Source of the DNA: Euwallacea fornicatus
Taxonomy: Eukaryota; Arthropoda; Insecta; Coleoptera; Curculionidae
Direction of reading: 5' to 3'
DNA: 64,000 nucleotides
NCBI RefSeq assembly: GCF_040115645.1
Contig: NW_027096035.1
Span: 310,001-374,000 of the forward strand
Part shown: positions 11,927-24,977 of the stretch, piece after piece
Layout of the letters: every line of letters starts with the position of its first letter
How positions within the stretch are numbered: the first letter of the stretch is position 1
Program-made: the position numbers and the translations under genes
The notes under the pieces: model-generated
The model's database searches: none
Seen by the model: the letters and a program-made list of their open reading frames with translations, nothing else
What the model was told of the DNA's origin: nothing

Positions 11927-14793
11927 ATTAAAGTACTATTTTTCTTGGAAATTCAACAAGATGCAATCATGATGTGTTGTGAAATCTTAAAGATCTCGTC
12001 GAGCTGATTAATTTGACACTTTGTTTAAGAAATTTGGTCCACAATTCCCGAAGTTATCGAGCTTCAAAATTTGAAAAGTCACAAAAGTTGTGTGTTTGAG
12101 CAATTAAAGTACTATTTTTCTTGGAAATTCGACAAGATGCAATCATGATGTGTTGTGAAATCTTAAAAATCTCGTCGAGCTGATTAATTTGACACTTTGT
12201 TTAAGAAATTTGGTCCACAATTCCCGAAGTTATCGAGCTTCAAAATTTGAAGTCACAAAAGTTGTGTGTTTGAGCAATTAAAATACTATTTTTCTTGGAA
12301 ATTCAACAAGATGCAATCATGATGTGTTGTGAAATCTTAAAGATCTCGTCGAGCTGATTAATTTGACACTTTGTTTAAGAAATTTGGTCGACAATTCCAG
12401 AAGTTATCGAGCTTCAAAATTTGAAAAGTCACAAAAGTTGTGTGTTTGAGCACTTAAAGTACTGTTTTTCATGGAAATCCAACAAGATGCAATCATGATG
12501 TGTTGTGACATCTTAAAGATCTCGTGGAGCTGATTAATTTGACACTTTGTTTAACAAATTTGGTCCTCATTTGCCGAAGTTATCGAGCTTCAAAATTTGA
12601 AAAGTCACAAAAGTTGTGTGTTTGAGCAATTAAAGTACTATTTTTCTTGGAAATTCGACAAGATGCAATCATGATGTGTTGTGAAATCTTAAAGATCTCG
12701 TCGAGCTGATTAATTTGACACTTTGTTTAAGAAATTTGGTCCACAATTCCCGAAGTTATCGAGCTTCAAAATTTGAAAAGTCACAAAAGTTGTGTGTTTG
12801 AGCAATTAAAGTACTATTTTTCTTGGAAATTCGACAAGATGCAATCATGATGTGTTGTGAAATCTTAAAGATCTCGTCGAGCTGATTAATTTGACACTTT
12901 GTTTAAGAAATTTGGTCCACAATTCCCGAAGTTATCGAGCTTCAAAATTTGAAAAATCACAAAAGTTGTGTGTTTGAGCACTTAAAGTACTATTTTTCTT
13001 GGAAATTCAACAAGATGCAATCATGATGTGTTGTGACATCTTAAAGATCTCGTGGAGCTGATTAATTTGACACTTTGTTTAACAAATTTGGTCCTCATTT
13101 GCCGAAGTTATCGAGCTTCAAAATTTGAAAAGTCACAAAAGTTGTGTGTTTGAGCAATTAAAGTACTATTTTTCTTGGAAATTCGACAAGATGCAATCAT
13201 AATGTGTTGTGAAATCTTAAAGATCTCGTCGAGCTGATTAATTTGACACTTTGTTTAAGAAATTTGGTCCACAATTCCCGAAGTTATCGAGCTTCAAAAT
13301 TTGAAGTCACAAAAGTTGTGTGTTTGAGCAATTAAAATACTATTTTTCTTGGAAATTCAACAAGATGCAATCATGATGTGTTGTGAAATCTTAAAGATCT
13401 CGTCGAGCTGATTAATTTGACACTTTGTTTAAGAAATTTGGTCGACAATTCCAGAAGTTATCGAGCTTCAAAATTTGAAAAATCACAAAAGTTGTGTGTT
13501 TGAGCACTTAAAGTACTATTTTTCATGGAAATCCAACAAGATGCAATCATGATGTGTTGTGACATCTTAAAGATCTCGTGGAGCTGATTAATTTGACACT
13601 TTGTTTAACAAATTTGGTCCTCATTTGCCGAAGTTATCGAGCTTCAAAATTTGAAAAGTCACAAAAGTTGTGTGTTTGAGCAATTAAAGTACTATTTTTC
13701 TTGGAAATTCGACAAGATGCAATCATGATGTGTTGTGAAATCTTAAAGATCTCGTGGAGCTGATTAATTTGACACTTTGTTTAACAAATTTGGTCCTCAT
13801 TTGCCGAAGTTATCGAGCTTCAAAATTTGAAAAGTCACAAAAGTTGTGTGTTTGAGCAATTAAAGTACTATTTTTCTTGGAAATTCGACAAGATGCAATC
13901 ATAATGTGTTGTGAAATCTTAAAGATCTCGTCGAGCTGATTAATTTGACACTTTGTTTAAGAAATTTGGTCCACAATTCCCGAAGTTATCGAGCTTCAAA
14001 ATTTGAAAAATCACAAAAGTTGTGTGTTTGAGCACTTAAAGTACTATTTTTCTTGGAAATTCAACAAGATGCAATCATGATGTGTTGTGACATCTTAAAG
14101 ATCTCGTGGAGCTGATTAATTTGACACTTATGTTTAACAAATTTGGTCCTCATTTGCCGAAGTTATCGAGCTTCAAAGTTTGAAAAGTCACAAAAGTTAT
14201 GTGTTTGAGCACTTAAAGTACTGTTTTTCTTGGAAATCCAACAAGATGCAATCATGATGTGTTGTGACATCTTAAAGATCTCGTGGAGCTGATTAATTTG
14301 ACACTTTGTTTAACAAATTTGGTCCTCATTTGCCGAAGTTATCGAGCTTCAAAATTTGAAAAGTCACAAAAGTTGTGTGTTTGAGCAATTAAAGTACTAT
14401 TTTTCTTGGAAATTCGACAAGATGCAATCATGATGTGTTGTGAAATCTTAAAGATCTCGTCGAGCTGATTAATTTGACACTTTGTTTAAGAAATTTGGTC
14501 CACAATTCCCGAAGTTATCGAGCTTCAAAATTTGAAAAATCACAAAAGTTGTGTGTTTGAGCACATAAAGTACTATTTTTCTTGGAAATTCAACAAGATG
14601 CAATCATGATGTGTTGTGACATCTTAAAGATCTCGTGGAGCTGATTAATTTGACACTTTTTTTAACAAATTTGGTCCTCATTTGCCGAAGTTATCGAGCT
14701 TAAAAATTTGAAAAGTCACAAAAGTTGTGTGTTTGTGCAATTAAAGTACTATTTTTCTTGGAAATGCAACAAGATGCAATCATGATGTGTTGT
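11927..14793 (+). repeat. ~3.5-kb duplicated block, copy 1 (longer form)
   Basis: This block matches 15,444-17,958. At the left the offset is 3,517; after about 13,300 it is 3,165, exactly 352 less. Shared markers include TCTTAAAAATCTCG (12,161/15,678), two TTTGAAGTCAC monomers, the CTTATG 1-bp insertion (14,130/17,295) and GAGCTTAAAAATTTG (about 14,696/17,861). Two monomers around 12,945-13,300 (AAAAATCAC and CATAATG types) are present here and missing from the other copy. Confidence 0.83.
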
Positions 14794-15443
14794 GAAATCT
14801 TAAAGATCTCGTCGAGCTGATTAATTTGACACTTTGTTTAACAAATTTGGTCCTCATTTGCCGAAGTTATCGAGCTTCAAAATTTGAAAAGTCACAAAAG
14901 TTGTGTGTTTGAGCAATTAAAGTACTATTTTTCTTGGAAATTCGACAAGATGCAATCATGATGTGTTGTGAAATCTTAAAGATCTCGTGGAGCTGATTAA
15001 TTTGACACTTTGTTTAACAAATTTGGTCCTCATTTGCCGAAGTTATCGAGCTTCAAAATTTGAAAAGTCACAAAAGTTGTGTGTTTGAGCAATTAAAGTA
15101 CTATTTTTCTTGGAAATTCAACAAGATGCAATCATGATGTGTTGTGAAATCTTAAAGATCTCGTCGAGCTGATTAATTTGACACTTTGTTTAAGAAATTT
15201 GGTCCACAATTCCCGAAGTTATCGAGCTTCAAAATTTGAAAAGTCACAAAAGTTGTGTGTTTGAGCACATAAAGTACTATTTTTCTTGGAAATTCAACAA
15301 GATGCAATCATGATGTGTTGTGACATCTTAAAGATCTCGTGGAGCTGATTAATTTGACACTTTGTTTAACAAATATGGTCCTCATTTGCCGAAGTTATCG
15401 AGCTTCAAAATTTGAAAAGTCACAAAAGTTGTGTGTTTGAGCA

Positions 15444-17958
15444 CATAAAGTACTATTTTTCTTGGAAATTCAACAAGATGCAATCATGATGTGTTGTGAA
15501 ATCTTAAAGATCTCGTCGAGCTGATTAATTTGACACTTTGTTTAAGAAATTTGGTCCACAATTCCCGAAGTTATCGAGCTTCAAAATTTGAAAAGTCACA
15601 AAAGTTGTGTGTTTGAGCAATTAAAGTACTATTTTTCTTGGAAATTCGACAAGATGCAATCATGATGTGTTGTGAAATCTTAAAAATCTCGTCGAGCTGA
15701 TTAATTTGACACTTTGTTTAAGAAATTTGGTCCACAATTCCCGAAGTTATCGAGCTTCAAAATTTGAAGTCACAAAAGTTGTGTGTTTGAGCAATTAAAA
15801 TACTATTTTTCTTGGAAATTCAACAAGATGCAATCATGATGTGTTGTGAAATCTTAAAGATCTCGTCGAGCTGATTAATTTGACACTTTGTTTAAGAAAT
15901 TTGGTCGACAATTCCAGAAGTTATCGAGCTTCAAAATTTGAAAAGTCACAAAAGTTGTGTGTTTGAGCACTTAAAGTACTGTTTTTCATGGAAATCCAAC
16001 AAGATGCAATCATGATGTGTTGTGACATCTTAAAGATCTCGTGGAGCTGATTAATTTGACACTTTGTTTAACAAATTTGGTCCTCATTTGCCGAAGTTAT
16101 CGAGCTTCAAAATTTGAAAAGTCACAAAAGTTGTGTGTTTGAGCAATTAAAGTACTATTTTTCTTGGAAATTCGACAAGATGCAATCATGATGTGTTGTG
16201 AAATCTTAAAGATCTCGTCGAGCTGATTAATTTGACACTTTGTTTAAGAAATTTGGTCCACAATTCCCGAAGTTATCGAGCTTCAAAATTTGAAAAGTCA
16301 CAAAAGTTGTGTGTTTGAGCAATTAAAGTACTATTTTTCTTGGAAATTCGACAAGATGCAATCATGATGTGTTGTGAAATCTTAAAGATCTCGTCGAGCT
16401 GATTAATTTGACACTTTGTTTAAGAAATTTGGTCCACAATTCCCGAAGTTATCGAGCTTCAAAATTTGAAGTCACAAAAGTTGTGTGTTTGAGCAATTAA
16501 AATACTATTTTTCTTGGAAATTCAACAAGATGCAATCATGATGTGTTGTGAAATCTTAAAGATCTCGTCGAGCTGATTAATTTGACACTTTGTTTAAGAA
16601 ATTTGGTCGACAATTCCAGAAGTTATCGAGCTTCAAAATTTGAAAAATCACAAAAGTTGTGTGTTTGAGCACTTAAAGTACTATTTTTCATGGAAATCCA
16701 ACAAGATGCAATCATGATGTGTTGTGACATCTTAAAGATCTCGTGGAGCTGATTAATTTGACACTTTGTTTAACAAATTTGGTCCTCATTTGCCGAAGTT
16801 ATCGAGCTTCAAAATTTGAAAAGTCACAAAAGTTGTGTGTTTGAGCAATTAAAGTACTATTTTTCTTGGAAATTCGACAAGATGCAATCATGATGTGTTG
16901 TGAAATCTTAAAGATCTCGTGGAGCTGATTAATTTGACACTTTGTTTAACAAATTTGGTCCTCATTTGCCGAAGTTATCGAGCTTCAAAATTTGAAAAGT
17001 CACAAAAGTTGTGTGTTTGAGCAATTAAAGTACTATTTTTCTTGGAAATTCGACAAGATGCAATCATAATGTGTTGTGAAATCTTAAAGATCTCGTCGAG
17101 CTGATTAATTTGACACTTTGTTTAAGAAATTTGGTCCACAATTCCCGAAGTTATCGAGCTTCAAAATTTGAAAAATCACAAAAGTTGTGTGTTTGAGCAC
17201 TTAAAGTACTATTTTTCTTGGAAATTCAACAAGATGCAATCATGATGTGTTGTGACATCTTAAAGATCTCGTGGAGCTGATTAATTTGACACTTATGTTT
17301 AACAAATTTGGTCCTCATTTGCCGAAGTTATCGAGCTTCAAAGTTTGAAAAGTCACAAAAGTTATGTGTTTGAGCACTTAAAGTACTGTTTTTCTTGGAA
17401 ATCCAACAAGATGCAATCATGATGTGTTGTGACATCTTAAAGATCTCGTGGAGCTGATTAATTTGACACTTTGTTTAACAAATTTGGTCCTCATTTGCCG
17501 AAGTTATCGAGCTTCAAAATTTGAAAAGTCACAAAAGTTGTGTGTTTGAGCAATTAAAGTACTATTTTTCTTGGAAATTCGACAAGATGCAATCATGATG
17601 TGTTGTGAAATCTTAAAGATCTCGTCGAGCTGATTAATTTGACACTTTGTTTAAGAAATTTGGTCCACAATTCCCGAAGTTATCGAGCTTCAAAATTTGA
17701 AAAATCACAAAAGTTGTGTGTTTGAGCACATAAAGTACTATTTTTCTTGGAAATTCAACAAGATGCAATCATGATGTGTTGTGACATCTTAAAGATCTCG
17801 TGGAGCTGATTAATTTGACACTTTTTTTAACAAATTTGGTCCTCATTTGCCGAAGTTATCGAGCTTAAAAATTTGAAAAGTCACAAAAGTTGTGTGTTTG
17901 TGCAATTAAAGTACTATTTTTCTTGGAAATGCAACAAGATGCAATCATGATGTGTTGT
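15444..17958 (+). repeat. ~3.5-kb duplicated block, copy 2 (two monomers shorter)
   Basis: This is the partner of 11,927-14,793. The two TTTGAAGTCAC landmarks are 702 bp apart here and 1,054 bp apart in copy 1, a difference of exactly two monomers. The copies diverge at about 17,958, where GACATC here faces GAAATC. Loss here or gain there cannot be told apart from the two copies alone. Confidence 0.83.
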
Positions 17959-19172
17959 GACATCTTAAAGATCTCGTGGAGCTGATTAATTTGACACTTT
18001 GTTTAACAACCTTGGTCGACAATTCCCGAAGTTATCGAGCTTCAAAATTTGAAAAGACACAAAAGTTGTGTGTTTGTGCACTTAAAGTACTATTTTTCAT
18101 GGAAATTCAACAAGATGCAATCATGATGTGTTGTGAAATCTTAAAGATCTCGTCGAGCTGATTAATTTGACACTTTGTTTAACAAATTTGGTCCTCATTT
18201 GCCGAAGTTATCGAGCTTCAAAATTTGAAAAATCACAAAAGTTGTGTGTTTGAGCACTTAAAGTACTGTTTTTCATGGAAATCCAACAAGATGCAATCAT
18301 GATGTGTTGTGACATCTTAAAGATCTCGTGGAGCTGATTAATTTGACACTTTGTTTAACAACCTTGGTCGACAATTCCCGAAGTTATCGAGCTTCAAAAT
18401 TTGAAAAGACACAAAAGTTGTGTGTTTGTGCACTTAAAGTACTATTTTTCATGGAAATTCAACAAGATGCAATCATGATGTGTTGTGAAATCTTAAAGAT
18501 CTCGTCGAGCTGATTAATTTGACACTTTTTTTAACAAATTTGGTCCTCATTTGCCGAAGTTATCGAGCTTCAAAATTTGAAAAGTCACAAAAGTTGTGTG
18601 TTTGAGCAATTAAAGTACTATTTTTCTTGGAAATGCAACAAGATGCAATCATGATGTGTTGTGACATCTTAAAGATCCCGTGGAGCTGATTAATTTGACA
18701 CTTTGTTTAACAACCTTGGTCGACAATTCCCGAAGTTATCGAGCTTCAAAATTTGAAAAGACACAAAAGTTGTGTGTTTGTGCACTTAAAGTACTATTTT
18801 TCATGGAAATTCAACAAGATGCAATCATGATGTGTTGTGACATCTTAAAGATCTTGTGGAGCTGATTAATTTGACACTTTGTTTAACAAATTTGGTCCTC
18901 ATTTGCTGAAGTTATCGAGCTTCAAAATTTGAAAAGTCACAAAAGTTGTGTGTTTGAGCAATTAAAGTACTATTTTTCTTGGAAATGCAACAAGATGCAA
19001 TCATGATGTGTTGTGACATCTTAAAGATCTCGTGGAGCTGATTAATTTGACACTTTGTTTAACAAATTTGGTCCTCATTTGCCGAAGTTATCGAGCTTCA
19101 AAATTTGAAAAATCACAAAAGTTGTGTGTTTGAGCACTTAAAGTACTGTTTTTCATGGAAATCCAACAAGAT

Positions 19173-19816
19173 GCTATCATGATGTGTTGTGACATCTTAA
19201 AGATCTCGTGGAGCTGATTAATTTGACACTTTGTTTAACAAATTTGGTCCTCATTTGCCGAAGTTATCGAGCTTCAAAATTTGAAAAGTCACAAAAGTTG
19301 TGTGTTTGAGCAATTAAAGTACTATTTTTCTTGGAAATTCGACAAGATGCAATCATGATGTGTTGTGAAATCTTAAAGATCTCGTCGAGCTGATTAATTT
19401 GACACTTTGTTTAAGAAATTTGGTCCACAATTCCCGAAGTTATCGAGCTTCAAAATTTGAAAAATCACAAAAGTTGTGTGTTTGAGCACTTAAAGTACTG
19501 TTTTTCATGGAAATCCAACAAGATGCTATCATGATGTGTTGTGACATCTTAAAGATCTCGTGGAGCTGATTAATTTGACACTTTGTTTAACAAATTTGGT
19601 CCTCATTTGCCGAAGTTATCGAGCTTCAAAATTTGAAAAGTCACAAAAGTTGTGTGTTTGAGCAATTAAAGTACTATTTTTCTTGGAAATTCGACAAGAT
19701 GCAATCATGATGTGTTGTGAAATCTTAAAGATCTCGTCGAGCTGATTAATTTGACACTTTGTTTAAGAAATTTGGTCCACAATTCCCGAAGTTATCGAGC
19801 TTCAAAATTTGAAAAG
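19173..19816 (+). repeat. 352-bp dimer duplication at GATGCTATC
   Basis: The rare GCTATC allele starts at 19,173 and again at 19,525, and the intervening B-A dimer is copied. The second copy changes after about 19,816 (AAAAGTCAC instead of AAAAATCAC). The same dimer opens the window at base 1. This is a small example of the two-monomer step by which zone I changes length. Confidence 0.8.
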
Positions 19817-22521
19817 TCACAAAAGTTGTGTGTTTGAGCAATTAAAGTACTATTTTTCTTGGAAATTCGACAAGATGCAATCATGATGTGTTGTGAAATC
19901 TTAAAGATCTCGTCGAGCTGATTAATTTGACACTTTGTTTAAGAAATTTGGTCCACAATTCCCGAAGTTATCGAGCTTCAAAATTTGAAAAATCACAAAA
20001 GTTGTGTGTTTGAGCACTTAAAGTACTATTTTTCTTGGAAATTCAACAAGATGCAATCATGATGTGTTGTGACATCTTAAAGATCTCGTGGAGCTGATTA
20101 ATTTGACACTTTGTTTAACAAATTTGGTCCTCATTTGCCGAAGTTATCGAGCTTCAAAATTTGAAAAGTCACAAAAGTTGTGTGTTTGAGCAATTAAAGT
20201 ACTATTTTTCTTGGAAATTCGACAAGATGCAATCATAATGTGTTGTGAAATCTTAAAGATCTCGTCGAGCTGATTAATTTGACACTTTGTTTAAGAAATT
20301 TGGTCCACAATTCCCGAAGTTATCGAGCTTCAAAATTTGAAAAATCACAAAAGTTGTGTGTTTGAGCACTTAAAGTACTATTTTTCTTGGAAATTCAACA
20401 AGATGCAATCATGATGTGTTGTGACATCTTAAAGATCTCGTGGAGCTGATTAATTTGACACTTTGTTTAAGAAATTTGGTCCACAATTCCCGAAGTTATC
20501 GAGCTTCAAAATTTGAAAAATCACAAAAGTTGTGTGTTTGAGCACATAAAGTACTATTTTTCTTGGAAATTCAACAAGATGCAATCATGATGTGTTGTGA
20601 CATCTTAAAGATCTCGTGGAGCTGATTAATTTGACACTTTTTTTAACAAATTTGGTCCTCATTTGCCGAAGTTATCGAGCTTCAAAATTTGAAAAGTTAC
20701 AAAAGTTGTGTGTTTGAGCAATTAAAGTACTATTTTTCTTGGAAATGCAACAAGATGCAATCATGATGTGTTGTGACATCTTAAAGATCTCGTGGAGCTG
20801 ATTAATTTGACACTTTGTTTAAGAAATTTGGTCCACAATTCCCGAAGTTATCGAGCTTCAAAATTTGAAAAGTCACAAAAGTTGTGTGTTTGAGCAATTA
20901 AAGTACTATTTTTCTTGGAAATTCGACAAGATGCAATCATGATGTGTTGTGAAATCTTAAAGATCTCGTGGAGCTGATTAATTTGACACTTTGTTTAACA
21001 AATTTGGTCCTCATTTGCCGAAGTTATCGAGCTTCAAAATTTGAAAAGTCACAAAAGTTGTGTGTTTGAGCACTTAAAGTACTATTTTTCTTGGAAATTC
21101 AACAAGATGCAATCATGATGTATTGTGACATCTTAAAGATCTCGTCCAGCTGATTAATTTGACACTTTGTTTAAGAAATTTGGTCCACAATTCCCGAAGT
21201 TATCGAGCTTCAAAATTTGAAAAGTCACAAAAGTTGTGTGTTTGAGCAATTAAAGTACTATTTTTCTTGGAAATTCAACAAGATGCAATTATGATGTGTT
21301 GTGAAATCTTAAAGATCTCGTCGAGCTGATTAATTTGACACTTTGTTTAACAAATTTGGTCCTCATTTGCCGAAGTTATCGAGCTTCAAAATTTGAAAAG
21401 TCACAAAAGTTGTGTGTTTGAGCAATTAAAGTACTATTTTTCTTGGAAATTCAACAAGATGCAATCATGATGTGTTGTGAAATCTTAAAGATCTCGTCGA
21501 GCTGATTAATTTGACACTTTGTTTAAGAAATTTGGTCCACAATTCCCGAAGTTATCGAGCTTCAAAATTTGAAAAGTCACAAAAGTTGTGTGTTTGAGCA
21601 ATTAAAGTACTATTTTTCTTGGAAATTCGACAAGATGCAATCATGATGTGTTGTGAAATCTTAAAGATCTCGTCGAGCTGATTAATTTGACACTTTGTTT
21701 AAGAAATTTGGTCCACAATTCCCGAAGTTATCGAGCTTCAAAATTTGAAGTCACAAAAGTTGTGTGTTTGAGCAATTAAAATACTATTTTTCTTGGAAAT
21801 TCAACAAGATGCAATCATGATGTGTTGTGAAATCTTAAAGATCTCGTCGAACTGATTAATTTGACACTTTGTTTAAGAAATTTGGTCGACAATTCCAGAA
21901 GTTATCGAGCTTCAAAATTTGAAAAGTCACAAAAGTTGTGTGTTTGAGCACTTAAAGTACTATTTTTCTTGGAAATTCAACAAGATGCAATCATGATGTG
22001 TTGTGACATCTTAAAGATCTCGTCGAGCTGATTAACTTGACTCTTTGTTTAAGAAATTTGGCCACAATTCCCGAAGTTATCGAGCTTCAAAATTTGAAAA
22101 GACAAAAAGTTGTGTGTTTGTGCACTTAAAGTACTATTTTTCTTGGAAATTCAACAAGATGCAATCATGATGTGTTGTGACATCTTAAAGATCTCGTGGA
22201 GCTGATTAATTTGACACTTTGTTTAACAAATTTGGTCCTCATTTGCCGAAGTTATCGAGCTTCAAAGTTTGAAAAGTCACAAAAGTTATGTGTTTGAGCA
22301 CTTAAAGTACTGTTTTTCTTGGAAATTCAACAAGATGCAATCATGATGTGTTGTGAAATCTTAAAGATCTCGTCGAGCTGATTAATTTGACACTTTGTTT
22401 AAGAAATTTGGTCCACAATTCCCGAAGTTATCGAGCTTCAAAATTTGAAAAGTCACAAAAGTTGTGTGTTTGAGCAATTAAAGTACTATTTTTCTTGGAA
22501 ATTCAACAAGATGCAATCATG

Positions 22522-23686
22522 ATGTGTTGTGACATCTTGAAGATCTCGTCGAGCTGATTAATTTGACACTTTGTTTAAGAAATTTGGTCGACAATTCCCG
22601 AAGTTATCGAGCTTCAAAGTTTGAAAAGTCACAAAAGTTATGTGTTTGAGCACTTAAAGTACTGTTTTTCTTGGAAATCCAACAAGATGCAATCATGATG
22701 TGTTGTGACATCTTGAAGATCTCGTCGAGCTGATTAATTTGACACTTTTTTTAACAAATTTGGTCCTCATTTGCCGAAGTTATCGAGCTTCAAAATTTGA
22801 AAAGACAAAAAGTTGTGTGTTTGTGCACTTAAAGTACTATTTTTCTTGGAAATTCGACAAGATGCAATCATAATGTGTTGTGAAATCTTAAAGATCTCGT
22901 CGAGCTGATTAATTTGACACTTTGTTTAAGAAATTTGGTCCACAATTCCAGAAGTTATCGAGCTTCAAAATTTGAAGTCACAAAAGTTGTGTGTTTGAGC
23001 AATTAAAATACTATTTTTCTTGGAAATTCAACAAGATGCAATCATGATGTGTTGTGAAATCTTAAAGATCTCGTCGAGCTGATTAATTTGACACATTTTT
23101 TTAGAAATTTGGTCGACAATTCCAGAAGTTATCGAGCTTCAAAATTTGAAATGTCACAAAAGTTGTGTGTTTGAGCAATTAAAGTACTATTTTTCTTGGA
23201 AATTTAACAAGATGCAATCATGATGTGTTGTGAAATCTTAAAGATCTCGTCGAGCTGATTAATTTGACACTTTGTTTAAGAAATTTGGTCCACAATTCCC
23301 GAAGTTATCGAGCTTCAAAATTTGAAGTCACAAAAGTTGTGTGTTTGAGCAATTAAAATACTATTTTTCTTGGATATCCAACAAGATGCAATAATGAATT
23401 GTTGTGAGATCCTAAAAATCTCGTCGAGCTGATTAATTTGACACTTTGTTTAACAATCTTGGTCGACAATTCCCGAAGTTATCGAGCTTCAAAATTTGAA
23501 AAGACAAAAAGTTGTGTGTTTGTGCACTTAAAGTACTATTTTTCTTGGAAATTCAACAAGATGCAATCATGATGTGTTGTGACATCTTAAAGATCTCGTG
23601 GAGCTGATTAATTTGACACTTTGTTTAACAAATTTGGTCCTCATTTGCCGAAGTTATCGAGCTTCAAAATTTGAAAAGTCACAAAA
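22522..23686 (+). repeat. 2,456-bp-offset duplication, first block
   Basis: This block matches 24,978-26,142 at an offset of 2,456 (14 monomers minus 8 bases). It contains GACATCTTGAAG, GACAAAAAGTTG, CATAATG, two TTTGAAGTCAC-type monomers and the GAATTGTTGTGAGATCC monomer (23,391). A few substitutions separate the copies: CCAGAAG here for CCCGAAG near 25,405, and GAAATGTCAC near 23,150 for GAAAAGTCAC. Confidence 0.8.
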
Positions 23687-24580
23687 TTTATGTGTTTGAG
23701 CACTTAAAGTACTGTTTTTCTTGGAAATCCAACAAGATGCAATCATGATGTGTTGTGAAATCTTAAAGATCTCGTGGAGCTGATTAATTTGACACTTTGT
23801 TTAACAAATTTGGTCCTCATTTGCCGAAGTTATCGAGCTTCAAAATTTGAAAAGTCACAAAAGTTGTGTGTTTGAGCAATTAAAGTACTATTTTTCTTGG
23901 AAATGCAACAAGATGCAATCACGATGTGTTGTGAAATCTTAAAGATCTCGTCGAGCTGATTAATTTGACTCTTTGTTTAAGAAATTTGGTCCACAATTCC
24001 CGAAGTTATCGAGCTTCAAAATTTGAAATGTCACAAAAGTTGTGTGTTTGAGCAATTAAAGTACTATTTTTCTTGGAAATTCAACAAGATGCAATCATGA
24101 TGTGTTGTGAAATCTTAAAGATCTCGTCGAGCTGATTAATTTGACACTTTGTTTAAGAAATTTGGTCGACAATTCCCGAAGTTATCGAGCTTCAAAGTTT
24201 GAAAAATCACAAAAGTTGTGTGTTTGAGCAATTAAAGTACTATTTTTCTTGGAAATTCGACAAGATGCAATCATGATGTGTTGTGACATCTTGAAGATCT
24301 CGTCGAGCTGATTAATTTGACACTTTTTTTAACAAATTTGGTCCTCATTTGCCGAAGTTATCGAGCTTCAAAATTTGAAGTCACAAAAGTTGTGTGTTTG
24401 AGCAATTAAAATACTATTTTTCTTGGAAATTCAACAAGATGCAATCATGATGTGTTGTGAAATCTTAAAGATCTCGTCGAGCTGATTAATTTGACACTTT
24501 GTTTAAGAAATTTGGTCGACAATTCCAGAAGTTATCGAGCTTCAAAATTTGAAAAGTCACAAAAGTTGTGTGTTTGAGCA
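23604..24580 (+). repeat. ~1-kb block shared between zones II and III
   Basis: This block matches 51,892-52,868 at an offset of 28,288, including the rare CACGATG allele (23,921/52,209), GAAATGTCAC and CACTTTTTTTAAC. It also partly matches zone III copy 2. A private ACAAAATTTATG lies near 23,688. It ties the origin of zone III to the left end of zone II. Confidence 0.75.
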
Positions 24581-24977
24581 CTTAAAGTACTATTTTTCTT
24601 GGAAATTCAACAAGATGCAATCATGATGTGTTGTGACATCTTGAAGATCTCGTCGAGCTGATTAATTTGACACTTTGTTTAACAAATTTGGTCCTCATTT
24701 GCCGAAGTTATCGAGCTTCAAAATTTGAAAAGTCACAAAAGTTGTGTGTTTGAGCAATTAAAGTACTATTTTTCTTGGAAATTCAACAAGATGCAATCAT
24801 GATGTGTTGTGAAATCTTAAAGATCTCGTCGAGCTGATTAATTTGACACTTTGTTTAACAAACTTGGTCGACAATTCCCGAAGTTATCGAGCTTCAAAAT
24901 TTGAAAAGACACAAAAGTTGTGTGTTTGAGCACTTAAAGTACTATTTTTCATGGAAATTCAACAAGATGCTATCATG

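Larger units (their letters stand above)
1..22080 (+). repeat. Zone I: dimer-dominated satellite domain
   Basis: Type A and type B monomers largely alternate here. Alleles typical of this zone are GCACATAAAG (for example about 1,371, 5,066, 8,587, 14,570, 17,727, 20,543), CAACCTTGGTCGAC with AAAAGACAC and TTTTTCATGG (for example 1,620-1,800, 18,680-18,860), and CATAATGTG (1,065, 4,758, 13,200, 17,066, 20,237). The alleles GAGATCCTAAAAATC, TAGTTTTC, GGAAATTGAAC and TTGCGAAATC are absent. The boundary is placed where GACAAAAAGTTG first appears, near 22,100, so it is approximate. Confidence 0.8.
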
